Source: AWTP1-13 sp963814055 | GTDB lineage: Bacteria; Pseudomonadota; Alphaproteobacteria; Rhizobiales; Hyphomicrobiaceae | Assembly: GCA_963814055.1 (NCBI GenBank) | Contig: CAWFBJ010000020.1 | Span: 62,001 to 126,000 of the forward strand | Direction: 5' to 3' | DNA length: 64,000 bases | Shown here: one piece after another, positions 54,437-63,275 of the stretch | Layout of the letters: the number at the start of each line of letters is the position of its first letter | Position numbering within the stretch: the first letter of the stretch is position 1 | The notes under the pieces: generated by a model | Told to the model about the DNA's origin: nothing | The model's input: the letters and a program-made list of their open reading frames with translations, nothing else | Database searches by the model: none | Translations under genes and position numbers: made by a program

Positions 54437-55234
54437 ATGAGCGTTCGCGTCGAGAAATCCGGGTCAGTCTGGACGGTCATTCACAGTCGCTACGAGGCGC
54501 GCAATGCCATGGACCCCAAGAGCGCCGATGATCTGGTGGCGGCCTTCGAGCAGTTTGATGCAGACAAATCGGCCAATGTGGCGGTGTTCTGGGGCGAGGG
54601 CGGCGCGTTCTGTGCCGGTTGGGACCTCAAAGCCGTTTCCGATCTCGATCAGGACAATCCGGTCGGCAAGCTCGACTTTCCAAAGGGCGGCGGCAAAGCG
54701 CCGCGCGGTCCGCTCGGACCCTCGCGATTGGAGCTTTCCAAGCCCGTCATTGCCGCTGTCGAGGGGCCGGCTGTGGCTGGTGGCATGGAACTCGCCATGT
54801 GGAGCGACATGCGCGTGATGGCGGAAAGCGCCTATTTCGGGGTCTATTGCCGGCGCTGGGGTGTTCCGCTGATCGATGGCGGCACTGTGCGCCTGCCGCG
54901 TCTGGTCGGTATGGGGAAGGCGCTTGAGATCATCATGACCGGCCGCAAGGTCACGGCGGAGGAAAGCTATCGCATTGGATTGTGCGAAAAGGTCGTTCCG
55001 CATGGAAAAGCGCGCGAGGCCGCCGAAGTGATAGCGCAGGAGATCGCCCGCTTTCCGCAGGAGTGCATGTGTGCAGATCGCTTGTCGGCCTACCGCGCCT
55101 GGGGCAAGCCCGTCCGCGAAGGTCTGGAAAGCGAGTGGGCGACGAGCGCTGCTATCGTCAAGGCCGAAGGTATCCGCGGCGCCACCCGCTTTGCCGAGGG
55201 CAAGGGCCGGCACGGCAACTTTAAGGACATCTGA
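54437..55234 (+). CDS. Enoyl-CoA hydratase/isomerase family protein
   Basis: 265 residues of crotonase fold. The oxyanion-hole region AFCAGWDLKAVSD (about residues 56-68) and KPVIAAVEGPAVAGGMELAMWSDMRVMAESAYFGV (about 100-135) are typical. The usual catalytic glutamates cannot be assigned with confidence, so hydratase or isomerase activity is open. The ATG at 54437 has AGGAGG six bases upstream. First gene of a compact set with a small membrane protein and an SDR. Confidence 0.9.
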   Translation: MSVRVEKSGSVWTVIHSRYEARNAMDPKSADDLVAAFEQFDADKSANVAVFWGEGGAFCAGWDLKAVSDLDQDNPVGKLDFPKGGGKAPRGPLGPSRLELSKPVIAAVEGPAVAGGMELAMWSDMRVMAESAYFGVYCRRWGVPLIDGGTVRLPRLVGMGKALEIIMTGRKVTAEESYRIGLCEKVVPHGKAREAAEVIAQEIARFPQECMCADRLSAYRAWGKPVREGLESEWATSAAIVKAEGIRGATRFAEGKGRHGNFKDI

Positions 55235-55238
55235 GGTC

Positions 55239-55496
55239 ATGTTGCTGCTGATCGGTGCGCTGCTGTCCGGTTTCCTTGGCTACAAGATGATGGGCTGGTG
55301 GGCACCGGCAGCCGTTGCGTGTGCCGTCCTTGCGATGCAGGCCGTCTCGTATCAGGGCGTTGTTTCGACTTCCGGCAGCGTCAGCGGCTTTGTGCAGATC
55401 CTGGCGATGGGCGGTCTGATGAGCCTCATCATGTTCTACGCAACATTCAGCATGGGCCGCTCGTTGGGCCTGAGAAAGAGGAGGAAGCCGCGATGA
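55239..55496 (+). CDS. Small membrane protein (85 aa)
   Basis: Three hydrophobic segments (LLLIGALLSGFLGYKMMGWW, AAVACAVLAMQAVSYQGVV, FVQILAMGGLMSLIMFYATF) and a basic C-terminus (RSLGLRKRRKPR). No family recognised. It starts four bases after the hydratase stop, and its stop overlaps the SDR start (ATGA), so it belongs to the same operon. Confidence 0.75.
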   Translation: MLLLIGALLSGFLGYKMMGWWAPAAVACAVLAMQAVSYQGVVSTSGSVSGFVQILAMGGLMSLIMFYATFSMGRSLGLRKRRKPR

Positions 55497-56224
55497 GCGC
55501 GCAACTCAAGGACCACGTCGTATTGGTGACCGGTGCGCTAGGCACCCTCGGCGCTGCCATGTGCAAGGCGATCGAGGCGGCGGGCGGCAAGGCCATCCGC
55601 AGCGATCTGGCTTCTCGCGGCAAGGTCGACATCGCGCTCGACGTGACCAGCGAAGACAACTGGAAGGCGGCCATCGCTGAAATCGACAGCGCGCACGGCC
55701 GTCTCGATGGCCTCGTCAACAACGCGGGCGTTGGCACGCCGGGCGATGTCGAGCAGACGAGCTTTTCGGAATGGCGCCGCGTCATGGCCATCAACGCCGA
55801 CGGTGTGTTCCTCGGCTGCAAGTACGCAATGCCGCTGCTCGCCAAGTCCAAAGCTCCCTCGATCGTCAACATTTCCTCGGCATCTGGCATTGTCGCCGGT
55901 GCAAATCTTGCTGCCTACAACGCGTCGAAGGGTGCCGTGCGCATGCTCAGCAAATCCGTGGCGCTGTCGGGTGCGAGGAAGCGGCCACCGGTCAGATCCA
56001 ACTCCGTGCATCCGGCCTTCATCGAAGGCGACATGGTCGATCGCATGGTCAAGGGGCGGCCCGACCCGGCCAAGGCCATGGGCAAGCTGCACGCCCAGAT
56101 TCCCATCGGTCGCCTTGGTCAGCCGCAGGAGGTGGCCGACGCGGTTGTTTGGCTGCTCTCTCCAGCCTCATCGTTCACGACCGGATCGGAAGTGCTGGTG
56201 GATGGCGGCCTGATCGCAGGTTGA
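55493..56224 (+). CDS. Short-chain dehydrogenase/reductase
   Basis: 243 residues of classical SDR. The cofactor motif is TGALGTLG (residues 14-21), followed by NNAGVG near 75, the catalytic Ser in ISSASG and YNASKGAVRM with the Tyr and Lys. The C-terminus PASSFTTGSEVLVDGGLIAG is standard. A short acidic segment after the cofactor motif (SDLASRGKVDIALDVT) suggests NAD preference. It is translationally coupled to the small membrane protein. It may oxidise a hydroxyacyl-CoA or a sugar; context allows both. Confidence 0.92.
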   Translation: MSAQLKDHVVLVTGALGTLGAAMCKAIEAAGGKAIRSDLASRGKVDIALDVTSEDNWKAAIAEIDSAHGRLDGLVNNAGVGTPGDVEQTSFSEWRRVMAINADGVFLGCKYAMPLLAKSKAPSIVNISSASGIVAGANLAAYNASKGAVRMLSKSVALSGARKRPPVRSNSVHPAFIEGDMVDRMVKGRPDPAKAMGKLHAQIPIGRLGQPQEVADAVVWLLSPASSFTTGSEVLVDGGLIAG

Positions 56225-56341
56225 TCACGCGATCGTTCTTGCAGCTTACCAAGCTTTAACTGGCGCAATTGCCGGGCGCTGACTTCAATCGATTTTCGCC
56301 AGCTGCCGATGCTAGTACGGCGGTGTCGCGGAGATCGGAAG

Positions 56342-57763
56342 ATGCAGGCGCCGTTCGTTCCTACCCCACGGAAGGCCGGGCGTTCGGTGCTGGGCCCGAT
56401 CGGGCGTCTCGTCGCGAGCCTCATTGTGGTGCTCGTGCTCGCCGCTCCGACGGCGCTGCGCGCGCAGGAAGCGCCGCGGCTGCGGCTGGAAGCCGACACT
56501 GCAGCGACAACCCAGGATTACGGACGCCTCTTCGACGCCGTGGTCGAGACGACTGTGAAGAACTTCTGGGACAATGAGCGGTTGGCCGCCATCGGTTGGA
56601 AGCAGCGTGCAGCGGAGGTCCGCCAAAGTGTCATTGATGCTGACAACCTCGATGCAGCCGCCAGCCGCATCAACGCGCTGCTCGACGAACTCAAGACCTC
56701 CCATACCGCGCTGCTCACACCAGATGACGTAAACTACTACATCCTGATGGCGGTTTTTCGCGGCGCGTCGATGCCCCAGGAAGAGTTCGACGGTCGGTTT
56801 TGGGGCGCGGGCGTGACGTTCGCCGGTATCGGTCATTTCTCGGTGCGGATCGAGGGGCGCGACTTCGTCGACGCATTATTGGAGGGATCGCCCGCCGCTC
56901 GTGCCGGTCTGAAGGTAGGCGACGAACTCCTCAGCGTCGATGGCGCTCCCTATCACCCCATCCGTTCCTTTCGCGGCAAGGTCGGCCATGAAGTTGCTGT
57001 GGCGGTGCGGCGTACGGAAGGTGGCGCCATCGAAACTGTGCGCATCAAGGTGATGAGCATCGCACCGCTGCATGCCTTTCGCGAGGCAACCGGTGCGAGC
57101 GCCCGCGTCATCGACCGGGATGGGCGACGCATCGGCTACGTGCGCGTGTGGGCCTCGGTCGGCGAGGAGTCCGGCACGGCCCTGCAGAACGCCCTGTCCA
57201 GCCTCGGGATCAATGAAAGGCCTTCGAGGTCGAAAGGCGACAAGGACCGTTCCCCCCAACTCGACGGCTTGATCGTGGATATGCGCGGCAAGATCGGCGG
57301 CACGGCCAGTACCGCCAAGCGCTACCTCGATCTGCTCGATCCACGTGGTCCACTGCTCGGCTCGCGCGACAAATCCCAACCCTCGCGCGCCGCCACGGCG
57401 CTGCGCGGGCGCACCGCCGTTCTGATCAACCATCATACGCGAAGCACAGCAGAGCTGTTCGTCCACGCCTATAAACGCGAGCGGCAAGGTCCGTTGATAG
57501 GAACCCGTACCGCTGGCGCCGTCAGCGCCGCGAGCGCCTTCGCCATGCCCGGTGGCAATCTCCTGTATGTAGCCGTGTCTGGCCTCGAGATCGATGGAGA
57601 GGTTTTGGAAGGTCCAGGGGTTGCCCCAGACATCGAGGTGGCCCGGCCGATCCCCTATGCGCAGGGCGCCGACCCCGTTCTCGACAGGGCGATCGACGTT
57701 CTCGTTGACCGCGCGAAGGCCCGTCGGCCTATTCTGCCCGACCGCAAAGACGCCGGTCCGTAA
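56342..57763 (+). CDS. S41-family C-terminal-processing-like peptidase
   Basis: 473 residues. The leader LVASLIVVLVLAAPTALRAQE suggests export. The S41 N-terminal helical part (ETTVKNFWDNERLAAIGWKQRAAEVRQS) is followed by a PDZ domain (RDFVDALLEGSPAARAGLKVGDELLSVDG, about residues 170-200) and the protease core with IDMRGKIGG-like strand IVDMRGKIGG and NHHTRSTAELFVHAYKRERQGPLIGTRTAGAVSAAS. The Ser in RSTAEL fits the catalytic serine. It probably trims envelope proteins. The start at 56342 has GGAGATC upstream. Confidence 0.85.
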   Translation: MQAPFVPTPRKAGRSVLGPIGRLVASLIVVLVLAAPTALRAQEAPRLRLEADTAATTQDYGRLFDAVVETTVKNFWDNERLAAIGWKQRAAEVRQSVIDADNLDAAASRINALLDELKTSHTALLTPDDVNYYILMAVFRGASMPQEEFDGRFWGAGVTFAGIGHFSVRIEGRDFVDALLEGSPAARAGLKVGDELLSVDGAPYHPIRSFRGKVGHEVAVAVRRTEGGAIETVRIKVMSIAPLHAFREATGASARVIDRDGRRIGYVRVWASVGEESGTALQNALSSLGINERPSRSKGDKDRSPQLDGLIVDMRGKIGGTASTAKRYLDLLDPRGPLLGSRDKSQPSRAATALRGRTAVLINHHTRSTAELFVHAYKRERQGPLIGTRTAGAVSAASAFAMPGGNLLYVAVSGLEIDGEVLEGPGVAPDIEVARPIPYAQGADPVLDRAIDVLVDRAKARRPILPDRKDAGP

Positions 57764-57896
57764 CCATCCCTAACCCCCGCGCATCCCGCCTCGTCACAAT
57801 CGATGCTTCTCAGCGCGCCGGGACTCGCTAGACTACGGCACGCCATCCCACTGGCCAGCCAGACATTCCAAAAAATTGCCCAAACAGGAAACGCCC

Positions 57897-59705
57897 ATGC
57901 CCCGGAAGCCGACGGCCGCCCAGATCAAGAAACTGCGTTCGCGCCAATGGTTTAACAATCCCGACAACCCGGACATGACCGCTATCTACCTCGAGCGGTA
58001 CATGAACTACGGGCTGACGCGCGAAGAACTCAGTTGCGGCAAGCCGATCATCGGCATCGCGCAATCAGGCTCCGACCTGTCACCCTGCAACCGGCATCAC
58101 CTGGTGTTGGCTGAGCGTGTGCGCGAAGGTATCCGCGAGGCCGGCGGTATCGCCTTTGAGTTCCCCGTCCATCCGATCCAGGAAACCGGCAAGCGCCCGA
58201 GCGCCACGCTCGACCGCAACCTCGCCTATCTGGGCCTCGTAGAGCTCCTCTACGGCTATCCCATCGACGGCGTGGTGCTGACCACCGGCTGCGACAAGAC
58301 CACGCCATCCCAGCTCATGGCAGCCGCGACGGTCGACATCCCGGCCATCGTGCTGTCCGGCGGCCCTATGCTCAACGGCTGGTTCCGCGGCGAGCGTACC
58401 GGTTCCGGCACCATCGTCTGGAAGGCGCGCCAGATGCACGCGGCAGGCGACATCAGCTACGAGGAGTTCGTGGATCTGGTGGCATCCTCCGCGCCCTCCA
58501 TCGGCCATTGCAATACCATGGGCACCGCATCGACCATGAACTCTCTGGCCGAGGCGATCGGCATGTCGCTGCCGGGCTGCGCCGCGCCGCCCGCCCCGCA
58601 CAAGGAGCGCGCGCAGCAGGCCTACGAAACCGGAAAACGCATCGTCGACATGGTGTGGGAAGACCTGCGCCCGTCCAAGATCATGACGCGCGAGGCGTTC
58701 GAGAATGTGATCGTCGTCAATTCGGCGATCGGCGGTTCGACCAATGCGCCGATCCACTTTAATGCGATCGCCCGCCACATCGGTGTCAAGCTAGACAACG
58801 ACGATTGGGAGAAGCTCGGTTACGCCATCCCGCTCCTCGTCGACATGCAACCCGCCGGCCGCTACCTCGGCGAGGAGTACCACCGCGCTGGCGGTGTTCC
58901 CGCCGTGGTCAATGAGCTGATGAAGGCGCGCAAGATCCACGAGGCCGTGCTCACCGTCAACGGCAAGACCATCGGGGAAAACTGCGCCGACCGCCCCATC
59001 CAGGATCATGATGTGATCCGGGCCTACAAGAAGCCGCTGAAGGACAAAGCCGGCTTCCTCAACCTGAAAGGCAACTTGTTCGACAGCGCCATCATGAAGA
59101 CCGGCGTGATCTCCGACGAGTTCCGCAAACGCTATCTCGAGAACCCGAAGGACCTCAACGCATTCGAGGGCCGCGCCATCGTGTTTGATGGACCGGAGGA
59201 CTATCACAAGCGCATCGACGATCCGGCGCTGAAGATCGACGCCTCATGCTTGCTGTTCATGCGCGGTACGGGTCCGGTCGGCTATCCAGGCGCCGCCGAG
59301 GTAGTGAACATGCGGCCGCCGAACTACCTGATCAAGAAGGGCGTCACAGCACTGCCCTGTATCGGCGACGGACGTCAGTCCGGCACCTCGGGTTCTCCAT
59401 CGATCCTGAATGCCTCGCCGGAAGCGGCTACCGGTGGCGGCCTTGCCATTCTCAAGACCGGCGACCGCGTGCGCATCGATCTCAACAAGCGCTCGGCCGA
59501 CATCCTCATTTCCAAGGAGGAGTACGACAAGCGCCGTGCGACACTTCAAGGCCATGGCGGCTACAAATATCCCGATCATCAAACGCCCTGGCAGGAAATC
59601 CAGCGTGGGCTAGTTGATGAACTCTCCGACGGCATGGTGCTGAAGCCTGCGGTCAAATACCAAAAAATCGCAGCGACCAAAGGCGTGCCGCGCGACAATC
59701 ACTAA
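57897..59705 (+). CDS. IlvD/Edd-family sugar-acid dehydratase (arabonate/xylonate type)
   Basis: 602 residues, the length of L-arabonate and D-xylonate dehydratases and longer than most IlvD. Iron-sulfur and active-site segments are present: VVLTTGCDKTTPSQLMAA, APSIGHCNTMGTASTMN, VVNSAIGGSTNAPIHF, and CIGDGRQSGTSGSPSILNASPEAATGGGLA at the C-terminus. It dehydrates a sugar acid to a 2-keto-3-deoxy acid. The ATG at 57897 has AGGAAAC upstream and is preferred to the TTG at 57876. With the FAH-family and SDR proteins nearby, a pentose oxidative pathway is likely. Confidence 0.9.
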   Translation: MPRKPTAAQIKKLRSRQWFNNPDNPDMTAIYLERYMNYGLTREELSCGKPIIGIAQSGSDLSPCNRHHLVLAERVREGIREAGGIAFEFPVHPIQETGKRPSATLDRNLAYLGLVELLYGYPIDGVVLTTGCDKTTPSQLMAAATVDIPAIVLSGGPMLNGWFRGERTGSGTIVWKARQMHAAGDISYEEFVDLVASSAPSIGHCNTMGTASTMNSLAEAIGMSLPGCAAPPAPHKERAQQAYETGKRIVDMVWEDLRPSKIMTREAFENVIVVNSAIGGSTNAPIHFNAIARHIGVKLDNDDWEKLGYAIPLLVDMQPAGRYLGEEYHRAGGVPAVVNELMKARKIHEAVLTVNGKTIGENCADRPIQDHDVIRAYKKPLKDKAGFLNLKGNLFDSAIMKTGVISDEFRKRYLENPKDLNAFEGRAIVFDGPEDYHKRIDDPALKIDASCLLFMRGTGPVGYPGAAEVVNMRPPNYLIKKGVTALPCIGDGRQSGTSGSPSILNASPEAATGGGLAILKTGDRVRIDLNKRSADILISKEEYDKRRATLQGHGGYKYPDHQTPWQEIQRGLVDELSDGMVLKPAVKYQKIAATKGVPRDNH

Positions 59706-59747
59706 ATTCAACACTGAATTCGCATTCAACCCGAGGTGACATCATCT

Positions 59748-60138
59748 ATGGACCGTCTTCGCCCATACGCGCCGCAGCTGCTCAGCATCCTGCGCATCAT
59801 GTCGGGTCTGATCGTACTGGAGCATGCCACGGCCAAGTACCTAAATTTCCCGACCAGTCCGATGAACAATATGAATCCTGATGACCATGAGCGGCGCGGC
59901 CGGCATAATCGAGCTGATTTTTGGTTCGCTTCTGGTCATTGGGCTCTTCACCCGGTTGTCGGCCTTCATCCTTTCGGGCTTGTGCGCAGTCGCCTACTTC
60001 TATGCTCATGCGCCGAGGGGCTTCTTCCCCCTTTTGAATGGCGGAGAGTTGGCTGTGATCCTCACGTTCGTGTACCTGTACCTGGCGGCTGCTGGCGGCG
60101 GTCCTTGGAGTGTTGATCGGGCGCGGGGCGGAGATTGA
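59748..60138 (+). pseudogene. DoxX-family membrane protein, frameshifted
   Basis: The first piece (MDRLRPYAPQLLSILRIMSGLIVLEHATAKYLNFPTSPMNN) and the second, in another frame from about 59880 (MTMSGAAGIIELIFGSLLVIGLFTRLSAFILSGLCAVAYFYAHAPRGFFPLLNGGELAVILTFVYLYLAAAGGGPWSVDR), together make a complete DoxX protein of about 130 residues with four helices. The join needs one base removed near TGAATCCTGATG (59872-59883). The ATG at 59748 has GAGGTGA upstream. DoxX proteins act in membrane redox, and some relate to sulfur oxidation. Error or lesion undecided. Confidence 0.82.
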
Positions 60139-60155
60139 TCGCTGAACTCTTTGGC

Positions 60156-60632
60156 CTAGATGTCGAAGATCAGGCAGGTCGTTGTACCGTGGGCGAGCAG
60201 GGTGCCGTTGGCATCGATGATCTTGCCCTCGGCAGTGGCGGAACGGCGGCCGACGTAGAGTGAGCGCCCCTCAGCACGGATCGGCCCTGTCCTTTCAGTG
60301 ATCGGACGCACCATATTCACTTTGAGTTCCAGGGTGGTGTAGCCCAACCCTCTCTCCAAGTGGGTCTGAATCGAGCAGCTCATGCATGAGTCGAGCAAAG
60401 TCGCGGCCACACCGCCATGTACACTGCCGATCGGATTGTAGTGCCGAAACTCCGGCGCCATCGTGAAGAGCGCGAAACCAGGTGCGACCTCCGTCAGGGC
60501 AAACCCGAGGGTCTTGGTGATCGGCGGCTGAGCCACTTCCCCGCTTGCGATGCGTTTCAGGAATTCGATCCCGCTGTGGCCCTTGATTTCATCCAACGAG
60601 GCGACATGGCCTGCGGCATTGGGCTCAGCCAT
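60156..60632 (-). CDS. PaaI-family acyl-CoA thioesterase (hotdog fold)
   Basis: 158 residues. The hotdog helix region FRHYNPIGSVHGGVAATLLDSCMSCSIQT with the HGG motif marks the PaaI type. YTTLELKVNMVRPIT and RSATAEGKIIDANGTLLAHGTTTCLIF complete the fold. The ATG at 60632 has AAGGAG eight bases upstream and is preferred to the GTG at 60641. It probably hydrolyses an acyl- or aryl-CoA ester. It lies 56 bases downstream of the Lrp-family gene in the same direction. Confidence 0.88.
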   Translation of the reverse strand: MAEPNAAGHVASLDEIKGHSGIEFLKRIASGEVAQPPITKTLGFALTEVAPGFALFTMAPEFRHYNPIGSVHGGVAATLLDSCMSCSIQTHLERGLGYTTLELKVNMVRPITERTGPIRAEGRSLYVGRRSATAEGKIIDANGTLLAHGTTTCLIFDI

Positions 60633-60696
60633 GTTCTTCACTCCTTGTCGCTGACTTTACGATTGCCTTCGAGAGGGCCGGCGTTGATGACTGCTG

Positions 60697-61179
60697 CTAG
60701 TTCGTCTCCTCGCGCCGAAGCGCGAAATCGAGCGGCAGTGCGGTGGTGTATTTGATCTGCTCCATCGCGAAGGCCGAAGAGACCTTGGAAATCTCGACGC
60801 GCGAGATCAGCTTCTTGTAGAAGGCATCATATGAGGCGATGTCGGGGACCGCGACGCGTAAGAGATAGTCGACGTCCCCGCTCATGCGGTAGAACTCGAT
60901 CACCTCTGGAAAATCGACAACGGCGCCATGAAACTTCTCGAGCCACGCCAGCGAATGCTGATCGGTCTTGATCGAGACGAACACCGTGACACCCGCATTC
61001 ACCCTCGCTGCATCCAGGACCGCCACGCGTCGCTTGACGACGCCGGCCTCCTCCAGCTTCTGGATGCGCCGCCAACAGGGCGTGGTCGACAGCCCCACCT
61101 CCTTGCCGATGTCGGCTACCGAACGCGTGCAGTCTTGTTGCAGAATCCTCAGAATCTTGACGTCCATCTCATCGAGCAT
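60697..61179 (-). CDS. Lrp/AsnC-family transcriptional regulator
   Basis: 160 residues. The N-terminal helix-turn-helix (MDVKILRILQQDCTRSVADIGKEVGLSTTPCWRRIQKLEEAGVV) is followed by the RAM ligand domain (VTVFVSIKTDQHSLAWLEKFHGAVVDFPEVIEFYRMSGDVDYLLRVAVPDIASYDAFYKKLI). The ATG at 61179 (MLDEMD) is chosen over the GTG at 61191 because of the spacing to GGGAG. It is divergent from the TIGR01244-type gene and upstream of the thioesterase; the target is unknown. Confidence 0.93.
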   Translation of the reverse strand: MLDEMDVKILRILQQDCTRSVADIGKEVGLSTTPCWRRIQKLEEAGVVKRRVAVLDAARVNAGVTVFVSIKTDQHSLAWLEKFHGAVVDFPEVIEFYRMSGDVDYLLRVAVPDIASYDAFYKKLISRVEISKVSSAFAMEQIKYTTALPLDFALRREETN

Positions 61180-61365
61180 GGCCTGAATCACTCCCAGGGG
61201 AGGTTGGCCGGTGCGGACACTGTTTAGAACAGTTTTCCACTTGCCGGTAAGATGGCTGCCTATCGCGGCAGTAATATTGCGTCAAGCTGCGTTTTCACAA
61301 TGTTATTTTTTCATGAACGCACATATTGTCAATCATCCGTAGCCGTCGCGAAGGACGTCGTTCCC

Positions 61366-61863
61366 GTGAACAAGATCACCTACCTCACCCCCCATTTCGC
61401 CGTGACGGGCGCGCTGCTGCCGGCTGATTTCCCCGGGATTGCCGCTCTGGGCTTCAAGTCGGTCCTTTCGAACCTGCCCGATGGCGAATCGAGCACGTAC
61501 CCTTCGGCGTCCGAAGAGGCGGAACTGACCAAAGATGCTGGGATGGCTTTCCGCCACGTCCCGATCATCAAGAGCGAGGTTTTCAGCGACCGGGTGGTCG
61601 AGGGAGTGAGCCAGGTGCTGGCCGAGCTGGAGGGCCCGGTGTTGGCGCATTGCGCCTCCGGTGTGCGCTCGGCCATTGCGTGGGCTGCCGCCGCAGCCCG
61701 CACCCAACCGGCTGATTGTGTCATCGCGGCGCTGAAAAATGCGGGCTACGATTTGGCCGCCCTCTGCGATGAACTGGAGGATCAGCGCGGGCGCGCCCAC
61801 CCCGCAACAACGCCCGCGGCGCTGGATTGCCACTGCGAGGAGCAAAGCGAAAACATCGCTTAG
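61366..61863 (+). CDS. TIGR01244-family phosphatase-like/sulfur-transferase protein
   Basis: 165 residues from a GTG start (MNKITYLTPHFAVTGALLPADF). The fold is that of dual-specificity phosphatases, with the signature HCASGVRSA (Cys-x5-Arg) near residue 90 and GFKSVLSNLPDGES in the N-terminal half, as in the N-terminal domain of Blh. This family occurs beside sulfur genes and may act in persulfide chemistry. The C-terminal tail (QSENIA) looks unstructured. The position next to sox genes supports a sulfur role. Confidence 0.8.
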   Translation: MNKITYLTPHFAVTGALLPADFPGIAALGFKSVLSNLPDGESSTYPSASEEAELTKDAGMAFRHVPIIKSEVFSDRVVEGVSQVLAELEGPVLAHCASGVRSAIAWAAAAARTQPADCVIAALKNAGYDLAALCDELEDQRGRAHPATTPAALDCHCEEQSENIA

Positions 61864-61895
61864 GAAGCCACTTCAGCGGGTCTGCAAAGCAGTTG

Positions 61896-62141
61896 TCAGA
61901 GCATGTTGTGCGTGCCGTCGCAAAACGGTCGGTCGTCCGTGCTTTTGCATCCGCACAAGTTGAAGGTCCCTGAACTTTCCGCGACGAAGCGGTGTGGTTC
62001 GAAGCTTGTGGTCTTGTGGGCACCGTCGCAAAACGGCTGCCTAGCCGAGCGGCCGCATGAACACCAAAAGTATGCTCTGCCGGCCTCGAGCGTCACTTGA
62101 TAGGGTCCTTTTTGAGGGCAAAGGGACTCTTCATCCGACAT
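61896..62141 (-). CDS. Dual CDGSH iron-sulfur domain protein
   Basis: 81 residues containing two CDGSH motifs: CSCGRSARQPFCDGAH and CGCKSTDDRPFCDGTH. Each has the three-Cys one-His ligand set for a [2Fe-2S] cluster. No membrane segment, so a soluble bacterial type. It lies downstream of soxZ in the same direction, separated by 114 bases. A redox or sulfur-related electron carrier is likely. Confidence 0.9.
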   Translation of the reverse strand: MSDEESLCPQKGPYQVTLEAGRAYFWCSCGRSARQPFCDGAHKTTSFEPHRFVAESSGTFNLCGCKSTDDRPFCDGTHNML

Positions 62142-62255
62142 GGCATTTGTCCTCAGGCCAACTAATCATAGAAATTGTAAGGCAATTGCCATGCTGGCCG
62201 CAAAGCTCGAGGCGCTCCCAGCCAGCCGAGTGGCTGGGCCATTCGTTGTTGTGGC

Positions 62256-62576
62256 TCAGACGACGTTTAACTTTTGCTTCTCGACTATCTTTACGCCGGC
62301 GTCGTCGAGCCAAGTAAACTCGAATTCACCAGGACCGGGCACCCTCATGTGGAAGGCAATGTAGGGATTGGCGGAGATGCCGGGATGCAACTCGGCGGAG
62401 AAAACCTCTGTGCCGCCAAACTTGGCGCTGAACGAATTGATGATGGAACGGGGTATCGGTTTGCCGTCCGCTTCCTTGCGCTGACCCGTCTCCATGACGT
62501 GCGAGATCAGGGTCTTGATCTCGATGACCTCGCCGACCTTGGCTTGCTCGGGGAGCCTGATGCGCGGCTTCGACAT
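62256..62576 (-). CDS. soxZ: Thiosulfate oxidation carrier protein SoxZ
   Basis: 106 residues of immunoglobulin-like beta fold: PRIRLPEQAKVGEVIEIKTLISHVMETGQRKEADGKPIPRSIINSF, then FSAELHPGISANPYIAFHMRVPGPGEFEFTWLDDAG. This matches SoxZ. It forms a heterodimer with SoxY, which holds the sulfur on a C-terminal cysteine. ATG at 62576. It follows soxY after 19 bases. Confidence 0.95.
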   Translation of the reverse strand: MSKPRIRLPEQAKVGEVIEIKTLISHVMETGQRKEADGKPIPRSIINSFSAKFGGTEVFSAELHPGISANPYIAFHMRVPGPGEFEFTWLDDAGVKIVEKQKLNVV

Positions 62577-62595
62577 GTGGATTGCTCTCCTTGCC

Positions 62596-63063
62596 CTAGC
62601 CGCCGCAGCCGCCGATTGTGACTTTCACGGACCGCTTCACCTGCAGGAACTTGCCGTCACTGAGCTCGGCTAAGGCAATGATGTCCTGTGTCCTGGCAAG
62701 ACGCATGCGGCTCGCCGCGGCTGCCTTGCCCGACTGGGGCGTGAACCGGAACGTGGCCACGCCGGGCTGGGGGTTGCCGGTCGAAATCACGTACACCGCT
62801 TTGACGTAGTCCTTCTCGGTCATCGGGCTGTCGACGTTGATCGTGAATGGCACGGTATTGCCGTTCTCAGCGATCTCCGGCAGGTCCATGGTCAGTTTTC
62901 CCTCGGTCGCCTTGGCGTCACCGAGCACTTTCTTCACGGCTTCTTCCCAGCCCTGGGCCGCGGCCTGCGCCATGGCCTCGCCGACAGCCAGGGCCGTAAC
63001 GGTCGCGACTGTAACGCCGACGACAAATTCGCGTCGATCCAGTGTCCTCATAACTTGTTTCAT
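62596..63063 (-). CDS. soxY: Thiosulfate oxidation carrier protein SoxY
   Basis: About 155 residues. A twin-arginine signal is present (LDRREFVVGVTVATVTALAVGEAMA). The mature SoxY domain ends in the swinging-arm motif GGCGG, whose Cys carries the substrate as a thiosulfonate. FTINVDSPMTEKDYVKAVYVIST is the SoxY core. Divergent from fccB/soxF with a 212-base shared promoter region. The start is uncertain among 63069 (GTG), 63063 and 63051 (ATG). Confidence 0.94.
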   Translation of the reverse strand: MKQVMRTLDRREFVVGVTVATVTALAVGEAMAQAAAQGWEEAVKKVLGDAKATEGKLTMDLPEIAENGNTVPFTINVDSPMTEKDYVKAVYVISTGNPQPGVATFRFTPQSGKAAAASRMRLARTQDIIALAELSDGKFLQVKRSVKVTIGGCGG

Positions 63064-63275
63064 TCCCACGATATAGGGCGCGGCGCATAGCTATTCCAGG
63101 CGCCGCGGACGCATTTGAACCTTGCCAGACTATGGAACAAGGCCGTCCGGCTTCGGTGCGCTTCTTACATTGCCACCGGCCCTTAACATCATAGAATGGA
63201 CCCTCGCAATACACAACGCGGCGATCTTGCGTCGCAGCGGGTTTGATGTGTCGCATCCACATTGGGGAGGACGAG

